DNA of 44,367 nt, taken from NCBI GenBank assembly GCA_938005265.1, contig CALLOA010000092.1:1-44367 (forward strand), given 5' to 3'. This DNA is from an uncultured Granulosicoccaceae bacterium (GTDB lineage: Bacteria; Pseudomonadota; Gammaproteobacteria; Granulosicoccales; Granulosicoccaceae). Shown here one piece after another: positions 1-6,964 of the stretch. The notes beneath the pieces are model-generated. The model searched no databases. It saw only the letters and a list, made by a program, of their open reading frames with translations, and was not told where the DNA came from. The position numbers and the translations under genes are program-made. How positions within the stretch are numbered: the stretch's first letter is position 1; every line of letters starts with the position of its first letter.

Positions 1-722
1 CCACTTTCCCCGGCCCGCCGCGCAAATCTGTAACCTGAAAAAATCATCAGGGATGAACCAATCACCAGCAACGATTGTGATTGCTCCAGCAGCGTGTAAA
101 CCCGTTCAACCTTGTCGCGCGGCACGTTTTCACCAAAAAAAACCACATCTGGTTTCATAATGCCATCGCAATCTTCGCAAGCAGGCGGTCGCAGCCATTC
201 GAAGTTTTTATTTCCTTCCAGATCGCTATCGCCGTCTGGTGCAGAGCTACCTGCGAGGGATTCCAGCTGTGGGTTACGCATTTTCATTTCTTGCTGATAG
301 TTACTGCGTTCCGTTGTTCGACCACATTCCGTACATTTCACATGATGAATCGTACCGTGCAGGTCAACAACATCCGGGTGACCACACTGCGTGTGCAGGC
401 CATCGACATTTTGCGTGACCAGACCGCTTAACAGACCGAGCTGTTGAAGTTCCAGAATCAGTTGGTGATTGGCATTGGGGCGCGCACGGTTAAAGTCTTT
501 CCAGCCGACGTAACTGCGAGCCCAATAACGTTGACGGGCCGCAAGGTTACCGAGGAATGCCTGGGCTGTTATTGGTTGCTGACGTGTCCACTCACCATGG
601 TCATCGCGGTAAGTGCCGAGGCCGGAATCACAGCTAACGCCCGCACCTGTTAATACCAGGCAGGGTTTGTTCTGTAGAAGCAGATTGGCGAGTGTTTGCG
701 CATGTAAGGCGACCGTGGACAT
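1..722 (-). CDS. Sir2-family NAD-dependent protein deacylase (sirtuin), 3' end outside window
   Basis: Sirtuins remove acyl groups from lysine using NAD+ in the cytoplasm. About 240 codons are visible reading leftward from ATG at 722, and the frame is still open at the window edge. Seen: the NAD-binding GAGVSCDSGLGTYRD (residues 26-40), QNVDGLH (104-110), the catalytic His in DLHGT (H122), two zinc-binding CxxC pairs (C130/C133 and C182/C185), then KPDVVFFGENVP and GSSLMIFSGYRFARR. The KPDVVFFGE and GSSL motifs resemble the SIRT4-like group (family knowledge). About 48 residues separate the two Cys pairs, including an acidic, Gly/Ser-rich stretch. The upstream frame stays open past 722 but has no better start, and no strong Shine-Dalgarno is visible. 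It lies downstream of the MFS gene on the same strand. The substrate is unknown. Confidence 0.9.
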   Translation of the reverse strand, partial: MSTVALHAQTLANLLLQNKPCLVLTGAGVSCDSGLGTYRDDHGEWTRQQPITAQAFLGNLAARQRYWARSYVGWKDFNRARPNANHQLILELQQLGLLSGLVTQNVDGLHTQCGHPDVVDLHGTIHHVKCTECGRTTERSNYQQEMKMRNPQLESLAGSSAPDGDSDLEGNKNFEWLRPPACEDCDGIMKPDVVFFGENVPRDKVERVYTLLEQSQSLLVIGSSLMIFSGYRFARRAGES

Positions 723-769
723 GTTTTCAATCAGTGTGTGACTACGGCCAGCTGTATCTGGTTTCCATA

Positions 770-824
770 CAGGCCGATTTCTTAGCAGGCCGATTTTTAT
801 ATTGGCAAATTTATATTGGCAAAT
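770..824. repeat. Two adjacent short direct-repeat pairs at the 3' end of the MFS gene
   Basis: An 11-bp direct repeat (CAGGCCGATTT) lies at 770-780 and 786-796. It is followed immediately by a perfect 14-bp tandem duplication (TTATATTGGCAAAT) at 797-810 and 811-824. The second duplication contains the MFS stop codon (complement of 811-813). Such structures are typical products of replication slippage. Confidence 0.9.
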
Positions 825-2013
825 CGCGTTGCGTCTTGCTCAGCCGGCGTAGCCATATGACTGCGGCGACTATGCCCAGTAGCAAGGGAACAGCGACCAG
901 ATTCACAGTACGCCAGCCGAACAAGTGATGCAAGGCCCCGGCACTCAGTGCTGTCACGGCGACAGTAGAAAATACACAAAAGTCATTGGCTGCCTGTGTT
1001 TTAGCTTTCTCTGCTTCGTTATAGGTGTCTGTCAGTAAAGTCGTGCCCCCGACAAACAGGAAATTCCAACCCACACCCAGGAGAATCAATGCCAGCATAA
1101 AATGCCAGACGGTTTCACCCAGGAAATTGATGATGATACAAAAAAAGTTAAGTGCGATACCACAGCTGAATATGCGAATCAGTCCAAATCGATCGATCAG
1201 TCGGCCGGTAAAAAATGAGGGTGCAAACATTGAAACAACGTGCCATTGAATAACCAGAGCCACAGCACCCAGAGTCATGGTGTGGGTTTTCATTGCCAGT
1301 GGTGTTGATGTCATTATCAGGTTCATGGTGCCGTAACCGAACATCTGACAGCTCGCGGCAATAATGAATACCGGTTGCGTGATGATTTCGGCGACTCGTC
1401 TGACATCGCCCGGTCGTGTCACTTGTTTCTTAACAGCGGGTGGCAGCCGCGCAACAATCACCGTCGCGATGCAAAGCAGATAGTTGACAATCAATACGAC
1501 AAATGGACCGGCAAAGCTATTGGCGCTGAACATGCCGGAACTCCAGTTCGCCAAATTAGGGCCAATAAATGCTGCAATCACGCCACCCGCCATAACCATG
1601 GATATCGCACGGCTTTTCATATCGGGTTTAACCAGTTCGGCTGCGGTAAAGCGGTAGTAGTGACTGGTCGCGGCAAATGCGCCAAAGCAGATAGTTGCCA
1701 GGCAGTAACCGTAAAAACTCTGGTTGAACAACGACCACAATGCTGTAATGGCACCGGCTATACCGATCAGGCAGCCAAGCACGAAACCTGCAGTGCGGCC
1801 GTAGCGCCCCATAAACAACGAAGCGGGAATTGTCGTTGCCATAACGGTGAGGAACTGCAAGGCAATCGGCAGGGTGGCGAGGCGTTTGTCAGCTGCGAGT
1901 TCAAACCCGATCAGTACAGAGATGGTAATCAGCAGGGACTGATTGATGTACAGATAGGCGTTGCAGGCTGACAACAGGAATATTGTACGGGGAAGTTTGT
2001 TCTTGGTGCTCAA
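811..2013 (-). CDS. MFS transporter
   Basis: A predicted twelve-helix inner-membrane transporter of the major facilitator superfamily; the substrate cannot be told from sequence. Seen: about 400 hydrophobic residues with regularly spaced helices, MGRYGRTAGFVLG in the loop after the first helices (an MFS motif-A-like position), and FTGRLIDRFGLIRIF at the equivalent place in the second half. No ATG opens this frame ahead of the first helix. Candidate starts are TTG at 2013 (preceding STKNKLPRTIFLLSAC, chosen because it falls just before helix 1), GTG at 2055 and TTG at 2097. None has a clear ribosome-binding site. The gene is divergent from the peroxiredoxin and lies upstream of the sirtuin on the same strand. 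Its last codons are duplicated beyond the stop. Confidence 0.85.
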   Translation of the reverse strand: MSTKNKLPRTIFLLSACNAYLYINQSLLITISVLIGFELAADKRLATLPIALQFLTVMATTIPASLFMGRYGRTAGFVLGCLIGIAGAITALWSLFNQSFYGYCLATICFGAFAATSHYYRFTAAELVKPDMKSRAISMVMAGGVIAAFIGPNLANWSSGMFSANSFAGPFVVLIVNYLLCIATVIVARLPPAVKKQVTRPGDVRRVAEIITQPVFIIAASCQMFGYGTMNLIMTSTPLAMKTHTMTLGAVALVIQWHVVSMFAPSFFTGRLIDRFGLIRIFSCGIALNFFCIIINFLGETVWHFMLALILLGVGWNFLFVGGTTLLTDTYNEAEKAKTQAANDFCVFSTVAVTALSAGALHHLFGWRTVNLVAVPLLLGIVAAVIWLRRLSKTQRDLPI

Positions 2014-2146
2014 TGTCGCGTTGATTTCATGGCGATAGAAATGGCAGCCTAGCACGCGACAAAGGCCTGAAGTGTTTATAATTTCACAGCCAGCCAAACA
2101 GTGAAATCATGCTGGCAACCTTTTTCCCGATTACTGGAGAGTCAGA

Positions 2147-2647
2147 ATGGCAGAGAAATCAGGCAATGTAATTGCCGCGGGCGACACTATCCCGGATGTT
2201 CAGGTTCACACCATGGGTGAGAATGGCCCTGAGGAAATATCGACTCTGGCGTTTTGCCGTAGTAGAAAAATCGTACTGTTTGCAGTCCCCGGTGCATTTA
2301 CACCCACCTGCTCCGAAGCGCATCTACCCGGTTTTGTCGCAAACGCAGATAAAATATTGGCCAAGGGTGTAGATAGTATCGCTTGCATATCCGTTAACGA
2401 TGTTTTTGTCATGGATGCATGGGGCAAACAGGCTAATGCGGCTTCGATTGTGATGCTGGCAGATGGTTTGTGCAGTTTTGCCAATGCTGTGGGAATGACA
2501 CTGGATTTTACGGCTCGTGGCTTTGGTATTCGCTCGGATCGGTATGCCATGATCATTGACGATACCCGCATTAGCTGGGTAGCCCGGGAGCAACCCAAAA
2601 CGCTGGAAGTTTCCAGCGCCGAAGCAGTATTGGCGGCTCTCGAATAA
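2147..2647 (+). CDS. Peroxiredoxin, Prx5 / type II subfamily
   Basis: A thiol peroxidase that reduces hydrogen peroxide and organic hydroperoxides in the cytoplasm. Its 166 residues match the usual Prx5 length. Seen: the active-site segment VPGAFTPTCSEAHLPGF with peroxidatic Cys55 and the conserved Pro/Thr/Cys geometry, SVNDVFVMDAWGKQ, and a conserved Arg region (DTRISWVARE) near the C terminus. Other cysteines are C37, C80 and C109. C80 sits at the family's common non-catalytic position (ACxSVND). No Cys is present at the C-terminal resolving position of animal Prx5, so a 1-Cys or glutathione/glutaredoxin-dependent mechanism is likely (inference). The start is supported by TGGAGAG six bases upstream of the ATG. 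The gene is transcribed alone, divergent from the MFS gene. Confidence 0.92.
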   Translation: MAEKSGNVIAAGDTIPDVQVHTMGENGPEEISTLAFCRSRKIVLFAVPGAFTPTCSEAHLPGFVANADKILAKGVDSIACISVNDVFVMDAWGKQANAASIVMLADGLCSFANAVGMTLDFTARGFGIRSDRYAMIIDDTRISWVAREQPKTLEVSSAEAVLAALE

Positions 2648-2670
2648 GTCGTTAATCCGAAGCCTGTATT

Positions 2671-2840
2671 GGCCTGCTGCAAGACAGGCCTCGCAGGGTT
2701 CCGGCAAGGTGTCACCAAAACTGCTACCAACTGTTAAATTTGTTTTAAATATCAATAAAATAGTGCTGACTAATCAGGGTTTTGCCTGATTACAGTTAAG
2801 CTTGTGACCATGGGTATATAAACGCCATTGGCGAATGGCG
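2671..2840. other. Three consecutive perfect inverted repeats in the gap before the DUF2799 gene
   Basis: Three stem-loops lie between the peroxiredoxin stop and the next start. They are GGCCTG/CAGGCC (2671-2676 with 2685-2690), TAATCAGG/CCTGATTA (2771-2778 with 2785-2792) and CGCCATT/AATGGCG (2823-2829 with 2834-2840). None is followed by a T run on the plus strand, so they are not standard intrinsic terminators. The last two could form in the leader of the lipoprotein mRNA. Confidence 0.5.
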
Positions 2841-2880
2841 AGCGCTGTGGTGGAAGTTCTTTTATAGGGGGAGGGGCGAC

Positions 2881-3612
2881 ATGCATACAGAAATTGATGC
2901 CGCAAGGAGTCCGTGCAGAGGCTTGTCCGGTTTTTCACTGACAGGATTTCCAGGGGCTTTTTCTCAAGGTGGTTTTTCCTTACTCCTGAAATCAGTGCTG
3001 CTGTTATCGATAGTGGTATTTCTTGGGGCCTGTGCAACTCTTGATCGCCACGACTGTGAAGGTGGTGATTGGCAGGAGATCGGTTACCGGGATGGAGCGC
3101 TGGGGCGTGGTGGTGAATTTTTGGCCTTGCACCGGAAAGCCTGTCTCAAACACGGTGTCACTGTAGTTGAGCCGGTCTACGCGCGTGGCTATAGCGCCGG
3201 TCTGGCCGATTTTTGCCAGACGGAAACTGCTTATCGTCTAGGTCGCAATGAAGAGACCTATGGTTATATTTGCCCGGCTGATTTAGAAACAAAATTTGTT
3301 ACCGCTTATGTTGAAGGGCTGAATGAAACTCTGGCAGAGTTGCAGCTTCAGGAGAACTTTCTTGAAAGTCGTCTTTGGCATGCGACGGTAAGAAACCGTA
3401 CCTTTGAAGGCTCATATGAAGTTGAAGGGAATGCGGTGCCGGGCGGTGTTGATTCAGGTGGTAGAACCGTAGTTTTAATCGAGCCCAGGATCCTTGGTTC
3501 TTTGCGAAACCAGCTCGATAACTATCGTGATCGCCGCGCTCGCATACGCAGTGCTCTTGCAAGAGCAGACATTTTTTTCAAGTCGGTATTAGCTGAACCG
3601 GCAGGTTCTTGA
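2881..3612 (+). CDS. DUF2799-domain predicted lipoprotein
   Basis: A predicted membrane-anchored lipoprotein of unknown function. Seen: a hydrophobic segment (LLLKSVLLLSIVVF) ending in a lipobox LGAC with Cys51, then a pattern typical of DUF2799: WQEIGYRDGALG, HRKACLKHGV, YARGYSAGLADFC, AYRLGRNEETYGYICP. The last third is polar and predicted helical (EGLNETLAELQLQENFLESRL). The start is ATG 2881, with GGGGGAGGGG just upstream. That leaves an unusually long stretch (about 32 residues) ahead of the hydrophobic core, so a later start is possible. A 233-bp gap with hairpins precedes it. The second predicted lipoprotein gene follows 87 bp later. Confidence 0.8.
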   Translation: MHTEIDAARSPCRGLSGFSLTGFPGAFSQGGFSLLLKSVLLLSIVVFLGACATLDRHDCEGGDWQEIGYRDGALGRGGEFLALHRKACLKHGVTVVEPVYARGYSAGLADFCQTETAYRLGRNEETYGYICPADLETKFVTAYVEGLNETLAELQLQENFLESRLWHATVRNRTFEGSYEVEGNAVPGGVDSGGRTVVLIEPRILGSLRNQLDNYRDRRARIRSALARADIFFKSVLAEPAGS

Positions 3613-3699
3613 CCCGCTGTAGATATTTCGCAGTACTTCGTTTTTCGCGGTGCAACGTCGGGTTTTGATGATGAAGGTAAATAATCCGGGAGTAGATTC

Positions 3700-4293
3700 T
3701 TGATTTCAACCAGTTCAGTCATGCCGTATTGTCAAGGTGAGAAAATCGGCCAAGGTGAGAAGATCGAGCAAAACGGGCGAAGTGATTTTCACCACCACGG
3801 ATTGTTGCTTGCCTGGCTGGTTTGCATAATGTTGTTGCTTTCAGGGTGTTCTACGCTCAAGCAGGTGAAGCCGCAAGCGCCTGAAGTGAGTATCGCAAGT
3901 GTCAGGCCACTGAATTTCAGTTTAAGCGGGCAGAAACTGAATTTCAGTTTGCGAGTCAAAAACCCTAACTCTTTTGACCTGCCGGTACAGTCATTGGATT
4001 TTGTGGCATTGCTTGCTGGTAAAAAGATCGCTGAAGGTGTGAATCAAACTTCTGTGACTATTCCAGCCAATGACGAAGCCATCATGGATGTCGTGGTGGT
4101 AGCAGGCCTTGGGCATTTAATTGAAAAATTCAAATCTGCAGCAGCCAGCCTTGGAGGGGGAGATGCGGTGGATTTAGGTTATGGCATTACAGGTTCGGTG
4201 AAACTTTCAAACTGGCCGGCCAAAATACCTTTTGATGTAGTCGGTGATCTTGTGGAGGATGCCGGGTTGGCAACAAAGCCGCTGGATAATTAA
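3700..4293 (+). CDS. LEA type 2 (WHy-domain) predicted lipoprotein
   Basis: Seen: a hydrophobic signal segment ending in LLSGC (Cys50 counted from TTG 3700), then a beta-rich domain with PLNFSLSGQKLNFSLRVKNPNSFDLPVQSLDF. That is the hallmark of the LEA-2/WHy fold, in which a conserved Asn-Pro-Asn sits in the second strand. WHy proteins are linked to desiccation and stress tolerance in plants and some bacteria (family knowledge); the role here is unknown. The start may be TTG 3700 (GGGAG eight bases upstream) or ATG 3721. The N-terminal region holds an in-frame duplication (QGEKIG/QGEKIE) and two stretches of polar residues before the signal. It ends 8 bases before the convergent rsmE stop. 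Confidence 0.8.
   Translation: MISTSSVMPYCQGEKIGQGEKIEQNGRSDFHHHGLLLAWLVCIMLLLSGCSTLKQVKPQAPEVSIASVRPLNFSLSGQKLNFSLRVKNPNSFDLPVQSLDFVALLAGKKIAEGVNQTSVTIPANDEAIMDVVVVAGLGHLIEKFKSAAASLGGGDAVDLGYGITGSVKLSNWPAKIPFDVVGDLVEDAGLATKPLDN
3733..3768. repeat. 18-bp in-frame tandem duplication in the LEA-2 lipoprotein gene
   Basis: CAAGGTGAGAAAATCGGC (3733-3750) is followed directly by a near-identical copy (3751-3768, two mismatches). It encodes QGEKIG QGEKIE in the region ahead of the signal sequence. Confidence 0.9.
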
Positions 4294-4301
4294 TTTTAGT
4301 T

Positions 4302-5072
4302 TTAGAAATCTCCACTTAACGCTTGCAGAATACTTAGGGCGGCAAGCCCTGCTGTTTCAGTACGCATGATTCTTGGACCCAGTGTTACGGCTTCATACCC
4401 GCCTGCCCTGGCAGTTTCGCATTCACTATCACTTAAGCCACGCTCCGGGCCAATGATTATTGATGCGGCCTCAAGCCCCGGCTTTGAAGCAATACTGGTT
4501 TTGAATTTTTGATCGGCATCGGGTAGCAAAAGCCAGCCTGCGGCTTTTTCACCAACCTTAATAATGCCTGGCGAATCTTTGGCCATTGCTATTGCCGTTG
4601 CCAGATTTTCTGATAGCTGAAGTAATGGAATTTGCGCTCGTCCGCTTTGTTCAGCGGCACTCTGGATTACGGCCTGCCAGTGAGCTGCTTTTTTTTGTTG
4701 TCGTTCAAAGGGGACTCTCTGGTTCACCAGGTCAGTACGAAAAGCGAAGATCCTGTTCACACCCAGTTCAGTTGCCTTTTGCAGCGTGAAATCCATGCGG
4801 TCGTTGCGTGAAATACCCTGGATCAGGCAAGTCTGCAAAGGTGATTCGCTAGAATTAGCCAAGGCTTGAGTGATGCGTATCTTGCACGATCTGTTTTTAT
4901 CGGCAGATTCGATGGTGCCTAAATAGTTCTTACCGTCACCATTAAAGACACAAACAGATTGGCCAATGCGAGCTCGAAGTACAGTTAACAAATGGTGGCT
5001 GGCTGTTTTGTCGAGTGTCACATCGCATTCAGGTTGCAGCGCCGTGTCGCAGTAAATACGCGTAATTGCCAT
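4302..5072 (-). CDS. rsmE: 16S rRNA (uracil(1498)-N(3))-methyltransferase RsmE
   Basis: Methylates N3 of U1498 in helix 44 of 16S rRNA using SAM, on the assembled 30S subunit. Length (256 aa) is usual for the family. Seen: the N-terminal PUA-like region with HHLLTVLRARIGQSVCVFNGDG, the RNDRMDFTLQKATELGVNRIFAFRTDLVNQRVP segment, and the C-terminal SPOUT trefoil-knot motifs IIIGPERGLSDSE and TLGPRIMRTETAGLAAL, which form the SAM pocket. It starts 14 bases downstream of the dnaG stop, so the two are probably co-transcribed. In many relatives rpoD, not rsmE, follows dnaG. Confidence 0.97.
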   Translation of the reverse strand: MAITRIYCDTALQPECDVTLDKTASHHLLTVLRARIGQSVCVFNGDGKNYLGTIESADKNRSCKIRITQALANSSESPLQTCLIQGISRNDRMDFTLQKATELGVNRIFAFRTDLVNQRVPFERQQKKAAHWQAVIQSAAEQSGRAQIPLLQLSENLATAIAMAKDSPGIIKVGEKAAGWLLLPDADQKFKTSIASKPGLEAASIIIGPERGLSDSECETARAGGYEAVTLGPRIMRTETAGLAALSILQALSGDF

Positions 5073-5086
5073 GGCAATGCTGTTCG

Positions 5087-6850
5087 CTAGCGTTTTTGCC
5101 GGCGTCTTGCCAACAAGCCCTTGCGTTGCCCCGGATCCAGTTTTGAGGCGGCACTTTTCTCACTACGTTTCTGTAACTGCTCGATGCAGTGATTGAGTTC
5201 CAGCGTTGCAGTTTCTGTGTCCGGAGTTGAACCGTCAGGCATGTAATCCAGGGTCGCCAGTTTATTCAGGATTTCATAATTTTTAGTGTCGTCGCGAAAC
5301 TGCTCTAAAAGAGCACCTGTTGAAAGCGAGGGCTGCTGGCGGCAGTGATCCAGTAACATCAGCAACAAGGGCGCACCCTCCATAGTTTGGTCGAGCAGTA
5401 ATCTTTCCTGTTCAAGGTGCTCAGCTGCTGCCGGACAATTCAATAAAAGCACCATGCTGCGTCGCATTAACGACATTCCCTGTCCGCCACCCTTTAGTGG
5501 TGGTCCTGCTGTATTGCTTACTGCTACCCGTTGCGGGCTGTTACCCGCTTTCTTGCCTGCTTGTTCTCTCGCCGTTGTGGCCAGCTCTTTAAGTGGCATA
5601 CCGACTAATTTTTCGAGCCGTTGAATGCTTAGATCCCGATACACGCCGTCGGGCATTGTGCCCAGTAGCGGCTTGATCTGTTCAACCAGTCTGGCCTTGC
5701 CACCGACTTCATTTAAATCCAGGTCTTCACTCTGGTGTTCAAACAGGTAATCAATGATTGCGACCTTGTTTGCAAGTGCGGCAGTAAACCCTTCTTCGCC
5801 GAGGCGGCTCACCAGGCTGTCCGGGTCTTCGCCATCCGGCAGAAAGAGAAAGTGGGCATCACGACCGTCGCGCAAACAGGGTAGGGCGGCCTGCGCTGCC
5901 CGCCATGCCGCAGCACGGCCTGCACGATCGCCGTCAAAGCAAAATACAATTCCAGGAGACGTGCGGTACAGGGTTTCGCAATGTTGCCGATTGGGAGCCG
6001 TGCCCAGAGTCGCCACTGCATTCATGACACCGTGTTGTGCCAAAGCGACGACATCCATATACCCTTCCACGACCAAAGCATATCCCAGATCCTGTATTTT
6101 CCGCCGTGCTTCAAACAAGCCATAGAGCTCCTGACCTTTGTGAAACAAAACTGTTTCCGGTGAGTTCAGGTATTTCGGTTCCTGCTGGTCGAGTACACGA
6201 CCACCGAAACCAATCGTACGACCACGTCGATCCCGTATGGGGAACATAATGCGAGCGCGAAAACGTGCATAGACGTTGCCGCGATCATTGCTGGCAAGCA
6301 TGCCGGTTTTTTTCAGTTTGTCGCTATCTGCGGGGAAGGCACCATTCAGATTGTCATAACCGTCGCTTGCCCAGCCCAGTTTGTAGAGCTTGGCGGTTTC
6401 ACCGGAGAGCCCGCGATTTTTCAAGTACTCGATAGCTGGCTTTGCATGTCTGAGATTGTCGATATAGTGTGCAGCGACCTTCTCCATCAGCTCGTAGAGG
6501 GGTTTGTGTTCTGCTTGCGGGCTGAAGGAATTTTTCCCGGTTGTTTGTTCCCTTGGCACCTCAACACCGATGGATTCCGCCAGCGATTCAATGGCATCCA
6601 CGAATGACATGCCGTCATACTCCATCAGAAAGCTGATGGCAGACCCGTGAGCGCTACAACCAAAGCAGTGATAGAACTGCTTGTTCTGGCTGACAGAAAA
6701 TGAAGGGGTTTTTTCGTTGTGAAACGGGCAGCAGGCGGTAAAGTTGCTGCCGCCTGAGCGCTTTAGCTTGACGCGCGAACCAACCACATCAACCACATCG
6801 ACGCGCGCCAGCAGATCATCGATAAAATGTTTTGGTATTCTTCCTGCCAC
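5087..6850 (-). CDS. dnaG: DNA primase DnaG
   Basis: Makes the RNA primers for lagging-strand and restart synthesis, recruited by DnaB helicase. Seen: the N-terminal CHC2 zinc ribbon (C41, H44, C62, C65), the catalytic core, Toprim motifs VVEGYMDVVAL (260-270) and FCFDGDRAG (303-311), and a C-terminal region of about 150 residues in the position of the helicase-binding domain. The start is GTG at 6850; MAGRIPKHFIDDLLARVDVV matches the family N terminus. It lies 114 bp downstream of gltB, not behind rpsU-yqeY as in the classical macromolecular-synthesis operon. Those two genes are 23 kb away on the same strand. A stem-loop with a T run at the end of gltB suggests dnaG has its own promoter in the short gap (inference). 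Confidence 0.98.
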   Translation of the reverse strand: MAGRIPKHFIDDLLARVDVVDVVGSRVKLKRSGGSNFTACCPFHNEKTPSFSVSQNKQFYHCFGCSAHGSAISFLMEYDGMSFVDAIESLAESIGVEVPREQTTGKNSFSPQAEHKPLYELMEKVAAHYIDNLRHAKPAIEYLKNRGLSGETAKLYKLGWASDGYDNLNGAFPADSDKLKKTGMLASNDRGNVYARFRARIMFPIRDRRGRTIGFGGRVLDQQEPKYLNSPETVLFHKGQELYGLFEARRKIQDLGYALVVEGYMDVVALAQHGVMNAVATLGTAPNRQHCETLYRTSPGIVFCFDGDRAGRAAAWRAAQAALPCLRDGRDAHFLFLPDGEDPDSLVSRLGEEGFTAALANKVAIIDYLFEHQSEDLDLNEVGGKARLVEQIKPLLGTMPDGVYRDLSIQRLEKLVGMPLKELATTAREQAGKKAGNSPQRVAVSNTAGPPLKGGGQGMSLMRRSMVLLLNCPAAAEHLEQERLLLDQTMEGAPLLLMLLDHCRQQPSLSTGALLEQFRDDTKNYEILNKLATLDYMPDGSTPDTETATLELNHCIEQLQKRSEKSAASKLDPGQRKGLLARRRQKR

Positions 6851-6922
6851 TTAATCTCATATTGGCCAATTTGCCACTGCCTTACCCAAGCCTGACCTGC
6901 TTACTTGAGTGATTGCCTGAAT

Positions 6923-6959
6923 AAAACGGTGGCTGGTTCGGCCTCTCTGCCGCCATCCG
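6923..6959 (-). terminator. Possible intrinsic terminator after gltB
   Basis: On the minus strand, CGGATGGC (6959-6952) pairs with GCCACCG (6933-6927) with one bulged A, followed by TTTT. It lies just beyond the gltB stop and ahead of dnaG. The loop is long (18 nt), so strength is uncertain. Confidence 0.35.
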
Positions 6960-6964
6960 GTTTG

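Noticed and set aside
1375-1971. 198-codon open frame opposite the MFS gene
   Set aside because: It is the antisense shadow of a strongly supported transporter. It has no family motif, and its composition (many Cys, His, Gln, Arg) is typical of reverse-frame translation.
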